Origin: Scenedesmus sp. ARA3
Lineage: Eukaryota > Chlorophyta > Chlorophyceae > Sphaeropleales > Scenedesmaceae
Assembly (NCBI GenBank): GCA_004335835.1
Contig: RWJK01001249.1
Span: 1,682-60,267 of the forward strand
Direction: 5' to 3'
DNA length: 58,586 nucleotides
The stretch's first letter is position 1; each line of letters starts with the position of its first letter. Shown in pieces: positions 14,567-26,727 of the stretch. The position numbers were made by a program, and so were the translations under genes. The notes under the pieces were generated by a model. That model ran no database searches. It was not told the origin of the DNA and saw only the letters and a program-made list of their open reading frames with translations.

Positions 14567-16661
14567 AGTGCGCGGCTAGCGTTGAAGAGGCAGATGGCTT
14601 GAGATCAGTGTAGATAGGCACACAGCAATCAGTTGCAGCAGCAACCCACTCGCTTCACGTGATCAGCAGCAACCAGCGGGCTATGTCTCATGCACGTCAT
14701 CCGCAAGTAGTGTCGAGCAGCGACAACGCGGTGCAAGGTCAGCCAAACAAGGGATGAGGTGGTGTCAGTTAACAGGAGGGCTTTGCCCAGCGGTCTCCGA
14801 GCTTTGAATGACTAGGCAGCCATCAACTGATTGTAGAAAGTAGGCTACTATGTTTTCTCTGCCTATTGTTTTTGCTGCCTTCATCTGCTTATCAAACTTT
14901 CTGCTGCTCCTGGCTTACACCTGCCCTCTGCCGCTCTGCTTGGATGATTGTGACGTTCGGGTCCATAGAATAAACATATATTTGACTTGTTTGGTGAGGC
15001 AGACAGCAGCAGGTTGTATGCGCTGCAGCTGCTGCATATGTGATGGCAGCAAAGCGAAGCAGGCCCTGCTCTTTCCTTGGAGGAAAGAATTGCCTGGGGA
15101 GGACTTGCCATGCTGCAGTTGCAACTGCTGACAGTATATGTGCAACACTCAATTTTCCAGCCGGCTCATGCGTCACTGATCACTGACTGCCAGTTGCTGG
15201 GCTCTGTTGAAAGTAAAATGCAAGCAGTTGCCGCGCAGTAGTGATCTTAGCCCAGGCTGGGCATGCACAGAACTGCAGATCCCTCGCAGAATGGTTTGGC
15301 TCAAGTTATTGACAGCGAGTTTGCATGTGACATGTAAGCATGCAAGTTATGTGGTTGTGTTGCATGTTGGTGACGAGTGTCAGTGGTGCCAGCTGCTGCA
15401 GCAGCTGCCACTGCCAGTGACTGGGTTCACGTGCAGTTGACAGCATGCATTTGGCTCCATGCATGGGACACGATGGGGGTGGTGGCGTGGAACTCAATCA
15501 CTGAGTATATACGGTGTATACGGTATGTCTATATACGGTGTGTTCTCGGGTGGTGGCATGGGCGACGAGTGACTCAGTATGTTCTCAGGTCTTCTGCATG
15601 CTATGGTGTCTTTCGGTGTTCTGCATGCTCAGCATGCACTAGGCTAGTGCATGCAATGTTGATCATCCCAGTTGCCGTTTCCTTAAAATTGCACAGTGTC
15701 CTGCACGTCTCGTCTCAGTGTGGATTACTCCATCGCACTTGCCCTGTCACAACTCATACGCAGCATGTCATAGACTATCCGTGACTCAGATCCAGCTCAA
15801 CAGGGAGTGCCAGGCCTGAGCAGTGCTGCAGGCTGCTCAGCATGTGGCAGTCCAGGGAGGCAGGGACGACAAGGGTGAATTGGGCTCCTGGCCCCCTCTC
15901 TGGGCGGGCAAGCTACCCCGACAGTCTTGCTGTTGTAAACAGCCATTCTGTTGTAGGACCACAAAAGGTACTGTACGGAAGAGTGTTGATGAAGCCGGTG
16001 CTGCTTTCATCAGGAGGTACTAGCAGCACTTCCTATTGTCTCAGGTACTAGCAGCACTTCCTAGTGTCTTAGCAATTGTCAATCGAGGGCTCCTTTACAA
16101 TCATTGGGCAAACCTGTAGCCATGGTAATCATCAGCATTGCATTCAATATGTGTTTCTACAATGTGCGCGGGTCCTTTCAGTTCGTTCGTCGATCCAAGG
16201 GGTCCTGCACAGCTGGCGGGTGCCACCTTTTGCGCAGCTGCTAGTCAGCAAATGCTTATCCTAATCCTGCGGCTTATAATTACGCATGTTATGCAGGAGC
16301 ACATTAGCAATCCCTTGGCATTATTCCTCGATTATGCAAAGCACAATCACATGGGATGACTGCCCCCACATGAACCACCAACACACAAAGAATGCTTTCT
16401 TTCGTGGGTAAATAAAACTTAGTGAAGGCAAATTTACTTAACCATCCCTGAGGCCAGCCGACGCAAGAGGGTTTAGCTGAAGAACACTCACGGCCTGCCG
16501 TGCCTTTCATTACTTGTAGCCCACGCTGCACCTCCACGGTTCATCACCTGGGCAGAAGTGGCTAATTCAGTCATTTGCAGGTTGCATTTGACAAGGATAC
16601 AGCTTTCTTGGCTGCTAGGGTTGCTGGCCATTTTCAGGCCGTGCACTAGCCTGCCTCACAA
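14567..16661. promoter_or_regulatory. Divergent region between RPN9 and the H+-ATPase
   Basis: About 2.1 kb without a recognisable gene, holding both 5' regions. Visible structure: imperfect repeats of TATACGGTGTA(T) at 15506-15542, and a direct repeat of about 28 bp (GGTACTAGCAGCACTTCCTA-type) at 16015-16071. No start codon with a convincing coding continuation is seen. Confidence 0.4.
16015..16071. repeat. Two-copy direct repeat of about 28 bp upstream of the H+-ATPase
   Basis: Two near-identical copies of GGTACTAGCAGCACTTCCTA followed by (T/G)TGTCT(C/T)A lie head to tail about 600 bp before the H+-ATPase start codon. Confidence 0.8.
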
Positions 16662-19600
16662 ATGGCGGAAGCGGCAGCTGGGACTGCTCCCAGGGATGTA
16701 GAGCTCAGTGATCAGGGCGGCGAGCAGCGCTACGACAAGATTGAGAGCAAGAAGGAGGAGAAGCCTGCTCTCCCCGACTTCTTCCCCTCTCATGGACTGA
16801 CTACAGCAGGTAATAAACAGATCAAGCAAGCGCAGACTGCTTCGGGTAGATCGGCAACCCTGGTTCCGTGCTCACCATGTTTTGATGCCCCTGCGCTGCA
16901 GAGGCGGACGAGCTGCGTACAAAGTGGGGATTGAACGAGCTGGAGGAGAAGTCTACCCCGAAATGGGTGACCTACCTGCACATGGTGAGCACGCGGCCGA
17001 GGTCGGGTTTGTCATCGGGGCCACCTCGCCAGTCACTCACTCCGTTCTGCGTGTTCTCTGCCCGCAGCTTGGCCTGTGGGGCTTCAACCCCATGCCAGTG
17101 ATTATTTGGGTGGCCATCATCATCGAGATCGGCCTGCAGAACTGGCCTGACGTGGGAGTGCTGGTTGCTATCCAGTTCATCAATGCCACTCTGGGCTGGT
17201 AAGCAGCTCGAGCCAGCAATGCGCGTACTATAGCATTGCCATGAATCAAAATGCATACGTTTCCAAGGCAGACAGTGCCCGCTGTAGGCCCAATTACTTC
17301 ATTGTAGTTTGGTGACCCTCCTACTGCTGTGATGAATCACTGTTGCTCTCTCTGTCTGTGCAGTAGGTGGTGTTGCTGCTTGAATGTGGCAGAGCGCTGT
17401 CTGAGCTGTAGATTAATGCTCACCAACTATTTTGTATTGAGAACCGTGCTTCTTTGGGGGTTGTGGCATTTAAACTGGGGCGAACAGCCTGGTGCTCAAC
17501 AACCTGCAGCTCAGCCCAGGACCGGTTGCAGACATGCGCAGGCAGCTGGGCATGCAGCGCCACTGCTGAGAGCAATTGTGTACCATGAATTCTCCTTGCA
17601 TGCCATGTGCGTCGAGCTTTTGCACATCAAGCTGGTTCCACAGCATTAACAGCCGCTGACATGCTGCGCACCCTTCTGCTGTCAAATATCTACCACACGC
17701 AACACACTGCACTAGCGCTTCCTGGCCACTACCAATGCCCCATGGCTTGTGTTGCCTCGGCAGCTTGGGCTGCTCCCAGCCGCAAATCCCTCAACACCTG
17801 ACATGCCAGTTGCCCAGCTGCACCATGGCTCAACCCCTTGCTGCTGATTCTGCTGCTGCTGCCTCTGCCTCGCAGGTATGAGACCATCAAGGCTGCTGAT
17901 GCAGTGGCCGCCCTCAAGGCCTCCCTCAAACCCACCGCCACTGTCAAGCGCGACGGCTCCTGGCAGAACATGGATGCGAAGTTCCTGGTGCCTGGTGACA
18001 TGGTGCTGCTGGGAGCTGGCTCTGCTGTGCCAGCCGACTGCCTCGTCAATGACGGCCGCCTGGAGGTAGACCAGTCTGCTCTGACAGGAGAGTCGCTGCC
18101 AGTGACCATGTACCGCGGTGACAGCGCCAAGATGGGCTCCACTGCTGTGCGCGGAGAGGTGGAGGCCACCGTGGAGGTGAGCAGGCGGCGGTGGGCTGGG
18201 TTCCTGCAAGCTTCCTGCAAGTTTCCTGCAAGCTGGTGTGCCATTGCTCCCTGTATAGGAGTTTGTAGCAGCCACTGCCGTGCGTGGAGAGGTGGACACA
18301 CTGCGGGATATGCTGATGCACAGCGCCTTGAAGCAGTGGGCTTGATGACAGAGACAGCTGAATGACAAGCAGCAGCTGTGTGCAGCCACCTGCTGCTTTG
18401 CTGACCACTTGCGTTGCTGCTGCTGCTGCTGCTGCCGCACTATTTATCTTGCCACCTCCATTGTAAAACGTCTGCAGAGCACCGGCAGCAGCACCTTCTT
18501 TGGCAAGACCGCCACCATGCTCCAGGCTGCGGGCGGCATCGGCCACCTGCAGAAGATCCTGATGAGCATCGTGATTGCCCTGGTGGCCATCTCCCTCATC
18601 CTGTGCATCACCATGCTTGGCTACCTGCTGGGCTATGGTCGGGAGCCCTTCAAAGAGGCGCTGACCTTTGTGGTGGTGGTGCTGGTCGTGTCCATCCCCA
18701 TTGCCATTGAGATTGTGTGCACCACCACGCTGGCGCTGGGATCCCGCGAGCTGTCTGGCCATGGAGCCATTGTGACGCGCCTGGCTTCCATTGAGGAGAT
18801 GGCCGGCATGAACATGGTGAGCTGCGATTATGGCATGAATATGGTGAATACAGTGAATAAGGCATGAACATGGTGAGCTGCGAATATGGCATGATTATGG
18901 TGAATACAGTGAATAAGGCATGAACATGGTGAGCTGCGAATATGGCATGAATATGGTGAATACAGTGAATAAGGCGTGGATTTGGTGAGCTGCGGGGCCT
19001 GGCGCGGCAGCCGGTGGACTGATAATGACATAAATGGTATCGTTGGCGAGGCACACATGCAGTGTTGCAGGTGCTGCACTGTGTGCTCGCGACAGAGGCG
19101 CAGTGCTACAGAAAGTATAGCATGCCTGTAGCCCATCAGCTGCTGCTGCATGAACCTGTTTCTCCCACTGCTGCTCCCTCCTCCTCCCTCTTTTCTTACT
19201 CACCCCCGCCTGCCTGCCTTGCTCCTTCTGCAGCTCTGCTCTGACAAGACCGGCACGCTCACCCTGAACAAGATGGTCATCCAGGACGACTGCCCCATCT
19301 ACACACCTGGCATCACCAAGGAGGATGTGCTCAAGAGCGCAGCGCTGGCAGCCAAGTGGAAGGAGCCCCCTAGGGATGCCCTGGACACGCTGGTGCTGCT
19401 CAACTCTGGCCTCGACCTCAAGGAGCTGGACCAGTTCGAGCAGGTGAGAAAACAGCAGGGGTTTTAAAGAGCGCTAGAGAACACAGCAGCCGTGTGGTTT
19501 GAGGCAGCTGCAGCAGCAGCAGGAGGTGCCTTTTTATTGTTAATGTGCGTAGCAGCAACAAGACTGCTGTTTGGTGGTTGATGCACGCCGTATATGTCAA

Positions 19601-22600
19601 CACTGTGCAAGCACCTGAGCAAGTGCAGCCTCTGGTTTAGGTTGATGTTTGCCGCGCAGCCGCTGCAAATGTTATTTCCATACATGGTGGCTTGTTGTTC
19701 TCAACCTCTGCCATTGCTGCTGCTGCTGCCGCCAATGTGCCTGTTGCTCCGTGCCAGGTGGACTTCCTGCCTTTTGACCCCACCATCAAGCGCACTGAGG
19801 GCACCCTGAAGGGCCCCGATGGCCGCACCTTCAAGTGCACCAAGGGTGCCCCCCACATCATCCTGAAGCTGGTGGAGATTGATCAGGAGGAGGTGGCAAA
19901 GCGCGTCAACTGGAAGGTGTGTGCTGTTGTATATGCCATGGTGTTGCGTTTGGCGCATGGTCTGTTAGGTGCACCAATAGATGTTGTGGTACAGGGTTGT
20001 GTCAAACGTGCAGGTGCAGCGATGCTTGTGCCTGCAGCAGCAGTAGCAGCCAGCTCGCTGTGGCTGCTTGGTGTGGAGCTCCAGAATCCGGCTGTGCTCG
20101 ACCCACCCTCACATGCAAGCTGCTGCTGCTGCTGCAGGTGATGGACCTGGGCCGCCGCGGCATCCGCTCCCTGGCTGTGGCGCGCACCAACGACGAGGGC
20201 AAGTGGCAGATGATGGGCATCTTGACCTTCCTGGACCCTCCCCGCAGCGACACCAAGATCACCATCGAGCGCGCGCTGGAGTATGGCGTGGACGTGAAGA
20301 TGATCACAGGTGCGTCATTCTTATTGAGCGTTGTGAAAAGCAGCAGCAGTGCGAGGCAGCAGCTGTGTGCTCTATGTTGGAGAGTATGGCGTGGACGTGA
20401 AGATGATCACAGGTGCGTTGTGCTTTGAGCAGCAGCAGCAGTGTGCGGTGGCAGCGTGGTCATTTGCCTGAAAGCTGAGTGTGGCGTAAAGAGGGTGATC
20501 GTAGTTGTGCAGCAGCACCAGTGTGAGGCAGCAGCGAGGCAGCAGCAGCTGTGCGCGGCAGCAGTGAACTCTGCGGTGCCGCAGCTGTGTGCGCCAGCAG
20601 CTGTCACATGTGTTGACACACCATATCACCACATCCCTGTGCTTGTGCAGGTGACCACGGCGTGATTGCCAAGGAGACTGCGCGCCAGCTGGGCCTGGGC
20701 ACCAACATCCCCGACGCTGCCGGCCTGCCCACCCTGGCTGCTGACGGCTCCATCCCCAAGGACCTCGGCAAGAAGTACGGCAAGATGATCCTGGAGGCGG
20801 ACGGCTTCGCACAGGTGGGTTTCAGACAGCTGCAGTGGCGTGTTGCTGTAGAATGGTCTGCATACAGTCAGGTACGGCTGTGGACGCAACGGCCGTCAGC
20901 ATGTAGTCAGTATTTGCGGTGCCCCGGCGCATGAACTGTGCTTACCTTGGCTTGCTCTGCTGCTGCTGCTGCTGCCACTGCCCGCTCGGTGATTATTATT
21001 GCTGCAGGTGTACCCCGAGCACAAGTACCTGATTGTGGAGGCGCTGAGGCAGGAGGGCTTTGCAGTGGGCATGACCGGAGACGGCGTGAACGACGCGCCC
21101 GCGCTCAAGCGCGCAGATGTGGGCATTGCCGTGTCTGGCGCCACTGATGCTGCCCGCGCTGCTGCAGACATGGTGCTGACTCTGGAGGGCCTGTCTGTGA
21201 TTGTGGAGGCGATCCGCATCGCGCGCTGCATCTTCTGCCGCATGAAGAACTTCATCAACTACCGGTGAGGCGCTGGCGTGAAGTTCACGGCTGTGGAAAA
21301 CGATAGCTTGCACGCTTGCAGGATACCTGATGCAACTTGCCAGCACAGCAGTGAATATCATAGTCTGCTGTTGGCATCGTGTCTGTTGCAAGCAGCACCC
21401 CTGTGTGTGTTGCAGGTCCTGCCATCTAGTGTCTGACGCTGCTGCTGCTGGCCTGCTGCCTTTCCGTCTGTCTCCTCTCCTGCAGCATTGCCTGCACGCT
21501 GCAGCTGGTGGTGTTCTTCTTCATCGCCATCCTGTCGCTGCACCCCTCCACCTACGGCCACGAGGAGCACTTCTTCAAGATGCCCGTGCTGATGCTCATC
21601 CTCATCACCGTGCTGAATGACGGCACGCTGATCTCAGTGGCATACGACCACGTCATCCCCAGCCACCAGCCAGAGAAATGGAACCTCAAGGTGGGTACTG
21701 CGCTTGCAATGGCGTGCTGATTAGGTGCAGATTGTGTGTGGCGTTTGTCTCTTGTGGCGTACGACCACGTCATTCCCAGCCACCAGCCAGAGGAGTGGAA
21801 CCTCAAGGTGGGTACAGCGCTTGCAATGGCGTGCTGATTAGGTGCAGATTGTGTGTGGCGTTTGTCTCTTGTGGCGTACGACCACGTCATTCCCAGCCAC
21901 CAGCCAGAGGAGTGGAACCTCAAGGTGGGTACAGCGCTGGCAATGGCGTGCTGATTATGTATAGATTGCGTGTGTGGCGATTGTCTCTGTGGCTTATGAT
22001 CACGTCATCCCCAGCCACCAGCCAGAGAAGTTGAACCTCAAGGTACGCTGCGCGGCAATATGATGAACGGTGTGCTGGTTACGTGTCGACTGTCGCTGCG
22101 GCAGCTTTTCTGTCGGTGGTGGCGCCTTGTGGTGTAAATGGGTGTGCAGCTGCACTGCGCGTGTACTTCGCATAGATGCTGTGACAGCACTGCGCTGGCT
22201 GTACCTTCAAACCCGCTGATCTCACCCTCTGCTGATGTCGTGCTGCTGCCCCGCAGGTGCTGTGGGTGGTGTCCACCGTGCTGGCAGCCATTGCCTGCCT
22301 CTCCTCGCTGCTGCTGCTGTGGGGCGCCCTGGACGCCAGCAACCCCAAGGGCATGTTTGCGGCCTTTGGCCTGCCAGCCATCCCTTACCCGGAGATCATC
22401 ACAATGATGTACCTGAAGGTGTCCATCAGCGATTTCCTGACGCTGTTCTGCGCACGCACACACCACGGCTTCTTCTGGAGTGACAGGCCCAGCCCCTTCC
22501 TGGCAGGTGCTGCCACTGTGTCCCTGGGTATCTCCACGCTGGTGGCTTGCGTGTGGGGCGACGGCCAGATTGATGGGCTGCACGTGCGCGGCCTGACCAA

Positions 22601-23857
22601 GTCTTCTTACAAGCTGTGGCCTCTGTGGTGAGTGGCAGGCTGGCGGGTCGGGGTAGGGGGAAGGCACTGCATGAATTTGCTGTTACGTACATGCATGACA
22701 TTGTATGTGACGTGTGGGCAAGCACAGCCATGGTTGGTGCAGGTGCATGCTTTGCTGGCACCGTCAATCAAGGCAGATTATGTGGCTGTTTGTGTGCGCC
22801 CTAGACCCCACTCATCAGGTGCTTCTTTAGTGCTTGCTAAGCATTCCAGAAGATAGTTCAGGTTGTTTTTGTTGCGTACACCGTTCTAGAGGAGCTGCGT
22901 GCTGCATCAGGAGCCACCTAAACTTTCTTTCTGCTTGAAAGCTCAAAAATGCACTGCCAGAGACACAGCATCCCCTTCAGCAACAGAACTCCCGACGTAC
23001 TCATGCCGTGCTGTGTTGCTGCTACGTTGCGCAGGGTGTGGATCTACTGCCTGGTCTGGTGGGTCATCCAGGACGCGTGCAAGGTGGTGACCTACATCAT
23101 CCTGCGCAAGTTCAACATCTTCCACATCAACACCTCCACCATGGTCAACGTGCGCGGCGCAGCAACCTTCAATGAGAACCCGCTGGCGCGCCAGAGCGCT
23201 GGCTCCGTTGAGGTGCGTTGTTGATCAAAAGGGTGTTTCTGGTGTCAGTTTGGCGGTCTTGCCTACCTGTGGTGGCTGTGGCTTGCATGCAGGCACAAAC
23301 CTGGCAGCAAGCGCGCACTGCTGACACATCTTCCTTTACAAGCAAGCCTTCAGAGGTCTGCACTGTTGAAACTATCTGTCATAACCTCGTGCCCTTGTAG
23401 CAAACCTGTCCCTCCCACCCGCAGCGTAACGCATCTTTTGATGCTTACTTTTTGTCTTGATCTTCATTGCGCGCAGGGCAAGCTGGCTGAGATGAAGGTG
23501 GAGAAGGCCCTGGAGAGCGTCACCCGCGTGGCGCGCCGCTCCAACGAGCCCGGCCTGCGCCGCGTGAGCCAGGACCTCAACCTGGTGCGCAACAGCATCA
23601 AGCTGGCACGCGCCAGCATGGGCGGCTCTGCAGCCAAGGCCGGCGCTGCCGCTGCTACAGATGTGGAGGCAGGCACGGCCAATGCAGACACAGAGCTGGC
23701 ACGCATCCAGCAGACGATTGTGCAGATGGAGAAGGCCGTGGCGGCGGCTCCTCCTGAAGATCGTGCCGAGATCCAGAAGAACCTTGAGGAGCTGCAGCGC
23801 GCTGCAGACAGGATGGCGGCAGTCAACAAGCTGGCACAGGGCGAGATCCAGCACTAG
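16662..23857 (+). CDS. Plasma-membrane H+-ATPase, P3A P-type, green-algal/protist type
   Basis: The enzyme pumps protons out of the cell using ATP. About 14 exons give roughly 1,030 residues. Landmarks in order: [13 protein letters not shown]-terminus; [17 protein letters not shown]1-2 ([19 protein letters not shown]); actuator [11 protein letters not shown]4 [20 protein letters not shown]; phosphorylation site [12 protein letters not shown] (Asp near residue 339); nucleotide-binding [27 protein letters not shown]; hinge [22 protein letters not shown]5-6 with [14 protein letters not shown] and [19 protein letters not shown]7-10. The TM4 PIAIEIV form is that of algal and trypanosomatid pumps, not the land-plant PIAIPTV form (from memory). 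After TM10 there is a C-terminal region of about 125 residues, Ala/Glu/Gln-rich and helical ([16 protein letters not shown], ... [15 protein letters not shown]), ending in QGEIQH without the plant YTV 14-3-3 site. ATG 16662 fits the family; stop TAG 23855. Three splice-donor arrays lie in its introns. Confidence 0.95.
18807..18992 (+). repeat. H+-ATPase donor array A, four 56-bp units
   Basis: The exon end GGCATGAACATG|GTGAGC is repeated with an exact 56 bp period; GT dinucleotides are at 18817, 18873, 18929 and 18985. The last unit is diverged (GGATTTG|GTGAGC). Each unit keeps a strong donor, so four competing 5' splice sites lie within 170 bp after the MAGMNM exon. Confidence 0.93.
20274..20420 (+). 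repeat. H+-ATPase donor array B, two copies
   Basis: The exon end encoding [10 protein letters not shown] and its donor ACAG|GTGCGT occur at 20310 and again at 20413, 103 bp apart, nearly identical over about 38 bp. The intervening DNA is AGCAGCAGCAGTG-rich. Confidence 0.9.
21640..22048 (+). repeat. H+-ATPase donor array C, four units of about 117 bp
   Basis: The exon end encoding [12 protein letters not shown](K/E)WNLK plus its donor and about 65 bp of intron is present four times. GT positions are 21691, 21808, 21925 and 22043 (spacing 117, 117, 118). Units 2 and 3 are almost identical to each other; unit 4 ends AAG|GTACGC and is the most diverged. Confidence 0.95.
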
Positions 23858-25748
23858 GCGGCTGCTGCGGCTGCGGCTGCGGAGCTCCAGCACCTAGTGT
23901 CCGGCCTGCTCGCTGCACTACAGCTGCGCGCCGCGCCTGAGAACCTCTTTGAACATCTGCATGGTTGAGTTGCGGAAGCAGGGCGTTAGGATTGCAGTTG
24001 TGAGGCGCTGGTGGCGGAGGTGGTGTGGTGCTGCAGGGTGCTGTGCTGGTGTGGTTGCTGCGGCACGTGCGTCTGCAGATGGCGGCAGACAAATGCTGTG
24101 TGTCTCCATTCTGTGGCGGGTGCGTGGCTGTTGGTAGTTGAGGTTGGAAATGCAGGCGGTTGGAAGGTGGAAGTGCAGGCAATCGTGCCTGTGGGACCAG
24201 AGAGATTGTGAATAGCGCGTGTGAGCATTCAGCTTGATTATGACGTTGGGTTTTGTGCGCGGTGCATGTCCGAATGGTAGTGCTGCATCTTGGCGCTTGC
24301 CCTGTTCCAGCTGACATTTCCTCTGCGTGTGGAAGCACTGGCAGGTGCTCGCGTGCTTTTTGCAGGCGTGTTGCCTATGCCGGCTGTGTACATGCTGCTG
24401 TGGACGGCTGTCGTGTGTGCTTGTTGCAAATGTTGTGCGGGATATGCTTCTAATATTGTGTCTCTAGGCAGCAGCCGTGTCTCAATTCAGGCAGCAGCTG
24501 ACCAATTGAGCCGCAGAATGTTAGACCAGCATTTTGTCTTGCTGCTGGGGTGACACACGGCGCAGGCAACATGTTGGTCGCTTTGCGTGTCCTGTTACTG
24601 CATGCATATCTTCATGCGTGCTGCTAGGACAGCTAGACCGCTGTGAATGTCTAGCATGCAAGCCAAACAGTAGTGGGGAGTTTGCCGAGGGGATTAAAGG
24701 ATTGGTTGTACTGCACTCAGCTGCAGCTATCCACAAAAGTGTGGGGTTCTTGCAGAAGGTGACACAGGGTGTCTTATGGAGCAGGAGCCTGTTGCTTTTT
24801 GCATGTGGCTTTTTGCATGTGGCCGACCCAGGGGCTGTGGTTGCTGCAGCACCAGTGCTGTGGTACATGCATCCGCGTGTGACCAATCCTGCAGTTGGTG
24901 CATATGCAGGCACAGTGATGGAAAGGCAAGGTGGCAAAGTTTTCAGCTGTCTCATCTAACGTTGCATGTGTGCAGTTTGCTGTACCTGTTTGATTATTTT
25001 CATACGCCTCATTCATACACGTTGTGTTGTTGCCTGTGCGTTTGTACACTTAAGAGTGGCGAGATAAAGCCAGGCACTCCTGAAGGCGCCCTATTGACGA
25101 TTTTAGGCGTGTATGCGTTGTATTACAATCAGCAGGTGACAGTGGCGGATTATACTATGCAATTGTTGCGTAACAGTCTTGTAGGCAGCACTTTTTGCTA
25201 CTAACGTGCCTGTGCAGCTTGCTTGCAAGCTGCCGGTATCTTACAGGAGCACTGCAGGTGGTTTCACACCATTTACATCACTGTGTAACGAGGGATAGCT
25301 GTACCATATCATGCGGTGCAACTGGTTCTCAAGCGCTGGTTTGGAAAAAGTATATCCTGGCCCGTCACTGTCTGTTGTGTCCTAGGCGCCTGCCAGCAAA
25401 TCGCATACGTTGAAATTGACAAAGACGACAGGCAGCACTCTGGGGCACCCAGTAAGACAAAGGCAGGAGCAGCATCCGGAGAAGAGATTGACATAAATCT
25501 GAGCCGGCCACCACAAAACAATCGCAAATATTGTATAACATGCCTTTAACGGCGGTGATAAAAACCGCTGCCTAGCTGGCGGCTAGGCCAGCAACCGTAC
25601 TGCTGCAGTCTATCACGCCAGCCTGATGCGAAAAGGCAGCTTTGGGCATGGTAATTGCGCAACTGACGCTCCACATCCCCGTCATGCCCACCCCACAAGC
25701 TGCTCTGTGGCAAGCCCAGCACACATGCGTTATAACATGTGATTATAT
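23858..25748. other. H+-ATPase 3' region and intergenic DNA
   Basis: About 1.9 kb between convergent genes. No coding segment is convincing. A TGTAA at about 25285 is a candidate distal poly(A) signal for the H+-ATPase but would imply a 1.4 kb 3' UTR, so it is uncertain. Short TGTGGCTTTTTGCA repeats occur near 24800. Confidence 0.35.
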
Positions 25749-26321
25749 TCAGTGCGCCACAGCCACCTTGCTGCTGCTGCCTGCTGCTCCACCTGCTGCC
25801 TTTGCCTTGCGGCGCTCCTCCACATCCCAGTTGAACACGCGCGCAATGCTGACTTCAGTGATGGTGATGCTGTTCTTTGTGGCCTCCCAGTCCTTGCTGA
25901 TCGCCTCAAGGCTGCCTGTGCACACATCCAGCTGCTGCTGCAGCAGCTGCTCAGCCTCTTCAAGCGGATACTCCACCATCACGTTTGCGCCTAGCCACAG
26001 GTTCACGCTGTCGACATCCTGCAGCGCTGCTTTCGCATAGATAGCTTCTGTGAGCTCAAAATCCGCCTGAACCTGCTCCCCGGTGTCTTTTTTTGTGAGC
26101 AGGCCGCGCACTGCCTCAAGCGCTGTGCGGATCTCTGGCTCCCGCTGCATCAGGCGCGCGCGGCGCAGCAGCAGCTGCTGCTCGCGCTGCTTGTAGCCTC
26201 GCAGGCGCTCCTGCAGGGCCACGATCTCCTCTTCCAGCACCTTGCCGCGCATGTGCTGCTCCACATCGCCTATGAACTCTGCGGCCTTCAGGGGTGGCAG
26301 TTGCAGGCCGCTCGCAGCCAT
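25749..26321 (-). CDS. PFD3: Prefoldin subunit 3 (VBP1-like)
   Basis: Prefoldin subunit 3 is an alpha-type subunit of the hexameric co-chaperone that hands unfolded actin and tubulin to CCT. The single uninterrupted 190-residue frame is the only intronless gene recognised here. It has EFIGDVEQHMRG at the N-terminus, a first coiled-coil helix (ALQERLRGYKQREQQLLLRR), the family core LLTKKDTGEQVQADFELTE, AIYAKAALQDVDSVNLWLGA, NVMVEYPLEEAEQLL (the beta-hairpin region), a second helix with LEAISKDWEATKNSI, and the conserved end TITEVSIARVFNWDVEER. The Ala/Gly/Ser tail after it is variable in the family. ATG 26321 and stop TGA 25749 are unambiguous. The gene is divergent from glutathione reductase with about 400 bp between them. 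Confidence 0.95.
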   Translation of the reverse strand: MAASGLQLPPLKAAEFIGDVEQHMRGKVLEEEIVALQERLRGYKQREQQLLLRRARLMQREPEIRTALEAVRGLLTKKDTGEQVQADFELTEAIYAKAALQDVDSVNLWLGANVMVEYPLEEAEQLLQQQLDVCTGSLEAISKDWEATKNSITITEVSIARVFNWDVEERRKAKAAGGAAGSSSKVAVAH

Positions 26322-26727
26322 GGTGCTGTGCTACAAGTGCTGCTGCTAGTGTAGCAAGAGCTGCTGCTGTGACAGTCCCAGCTGGGTGGAGCTGCTACCG
26401 CGTGACCAGGGTCCTGGAGGCAACTTTGTTAATGTATGGAATGTTAGCAGGAACGAGCAGAGATGTGCGAACGAGATGGTCACAGCTATTCAATGAGCCT
26501 ACACAAGCAGGCCTGAGCTGTGATGCTGGGGTGTAAGACGGCTTTGCTGGCGTGAAAAACTTTGATCGATGCAACAACAGGCGAACAAGCCTGACGTTGC
26601 GGGCTAATGTTACTGCATCCAAGAGGAAAAGGGTTTGGCGTGTTTCGCGGGTGACGCTTTTGAATAACTTCCTTGGCGCAGCAGACCGATCGCGTCGTTG
26701 CTTTGTTTTGTACCGTCATCTACAGTT
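26322..26727. promoter_or_regulatory. Divergent upstream region, prefoldin 3 / glutathione reductase
   Basis: A 406 bp stretch lies between two outward-pointing start codons and must carry both 5' UTRs and promoters. No clear TATA box or other motif was identified. Confidence 0.4.

Noticed and set aside
21552..22034. Open frames of about 120 codons on both strands across the H+-ATPase donor array C
   Set aside because: The repeat unit is 117 bp, a multiple of three, so any frame lacking a stop in one unit stays open in all. The frames do not match the H+-ATPase frame and have no family features.
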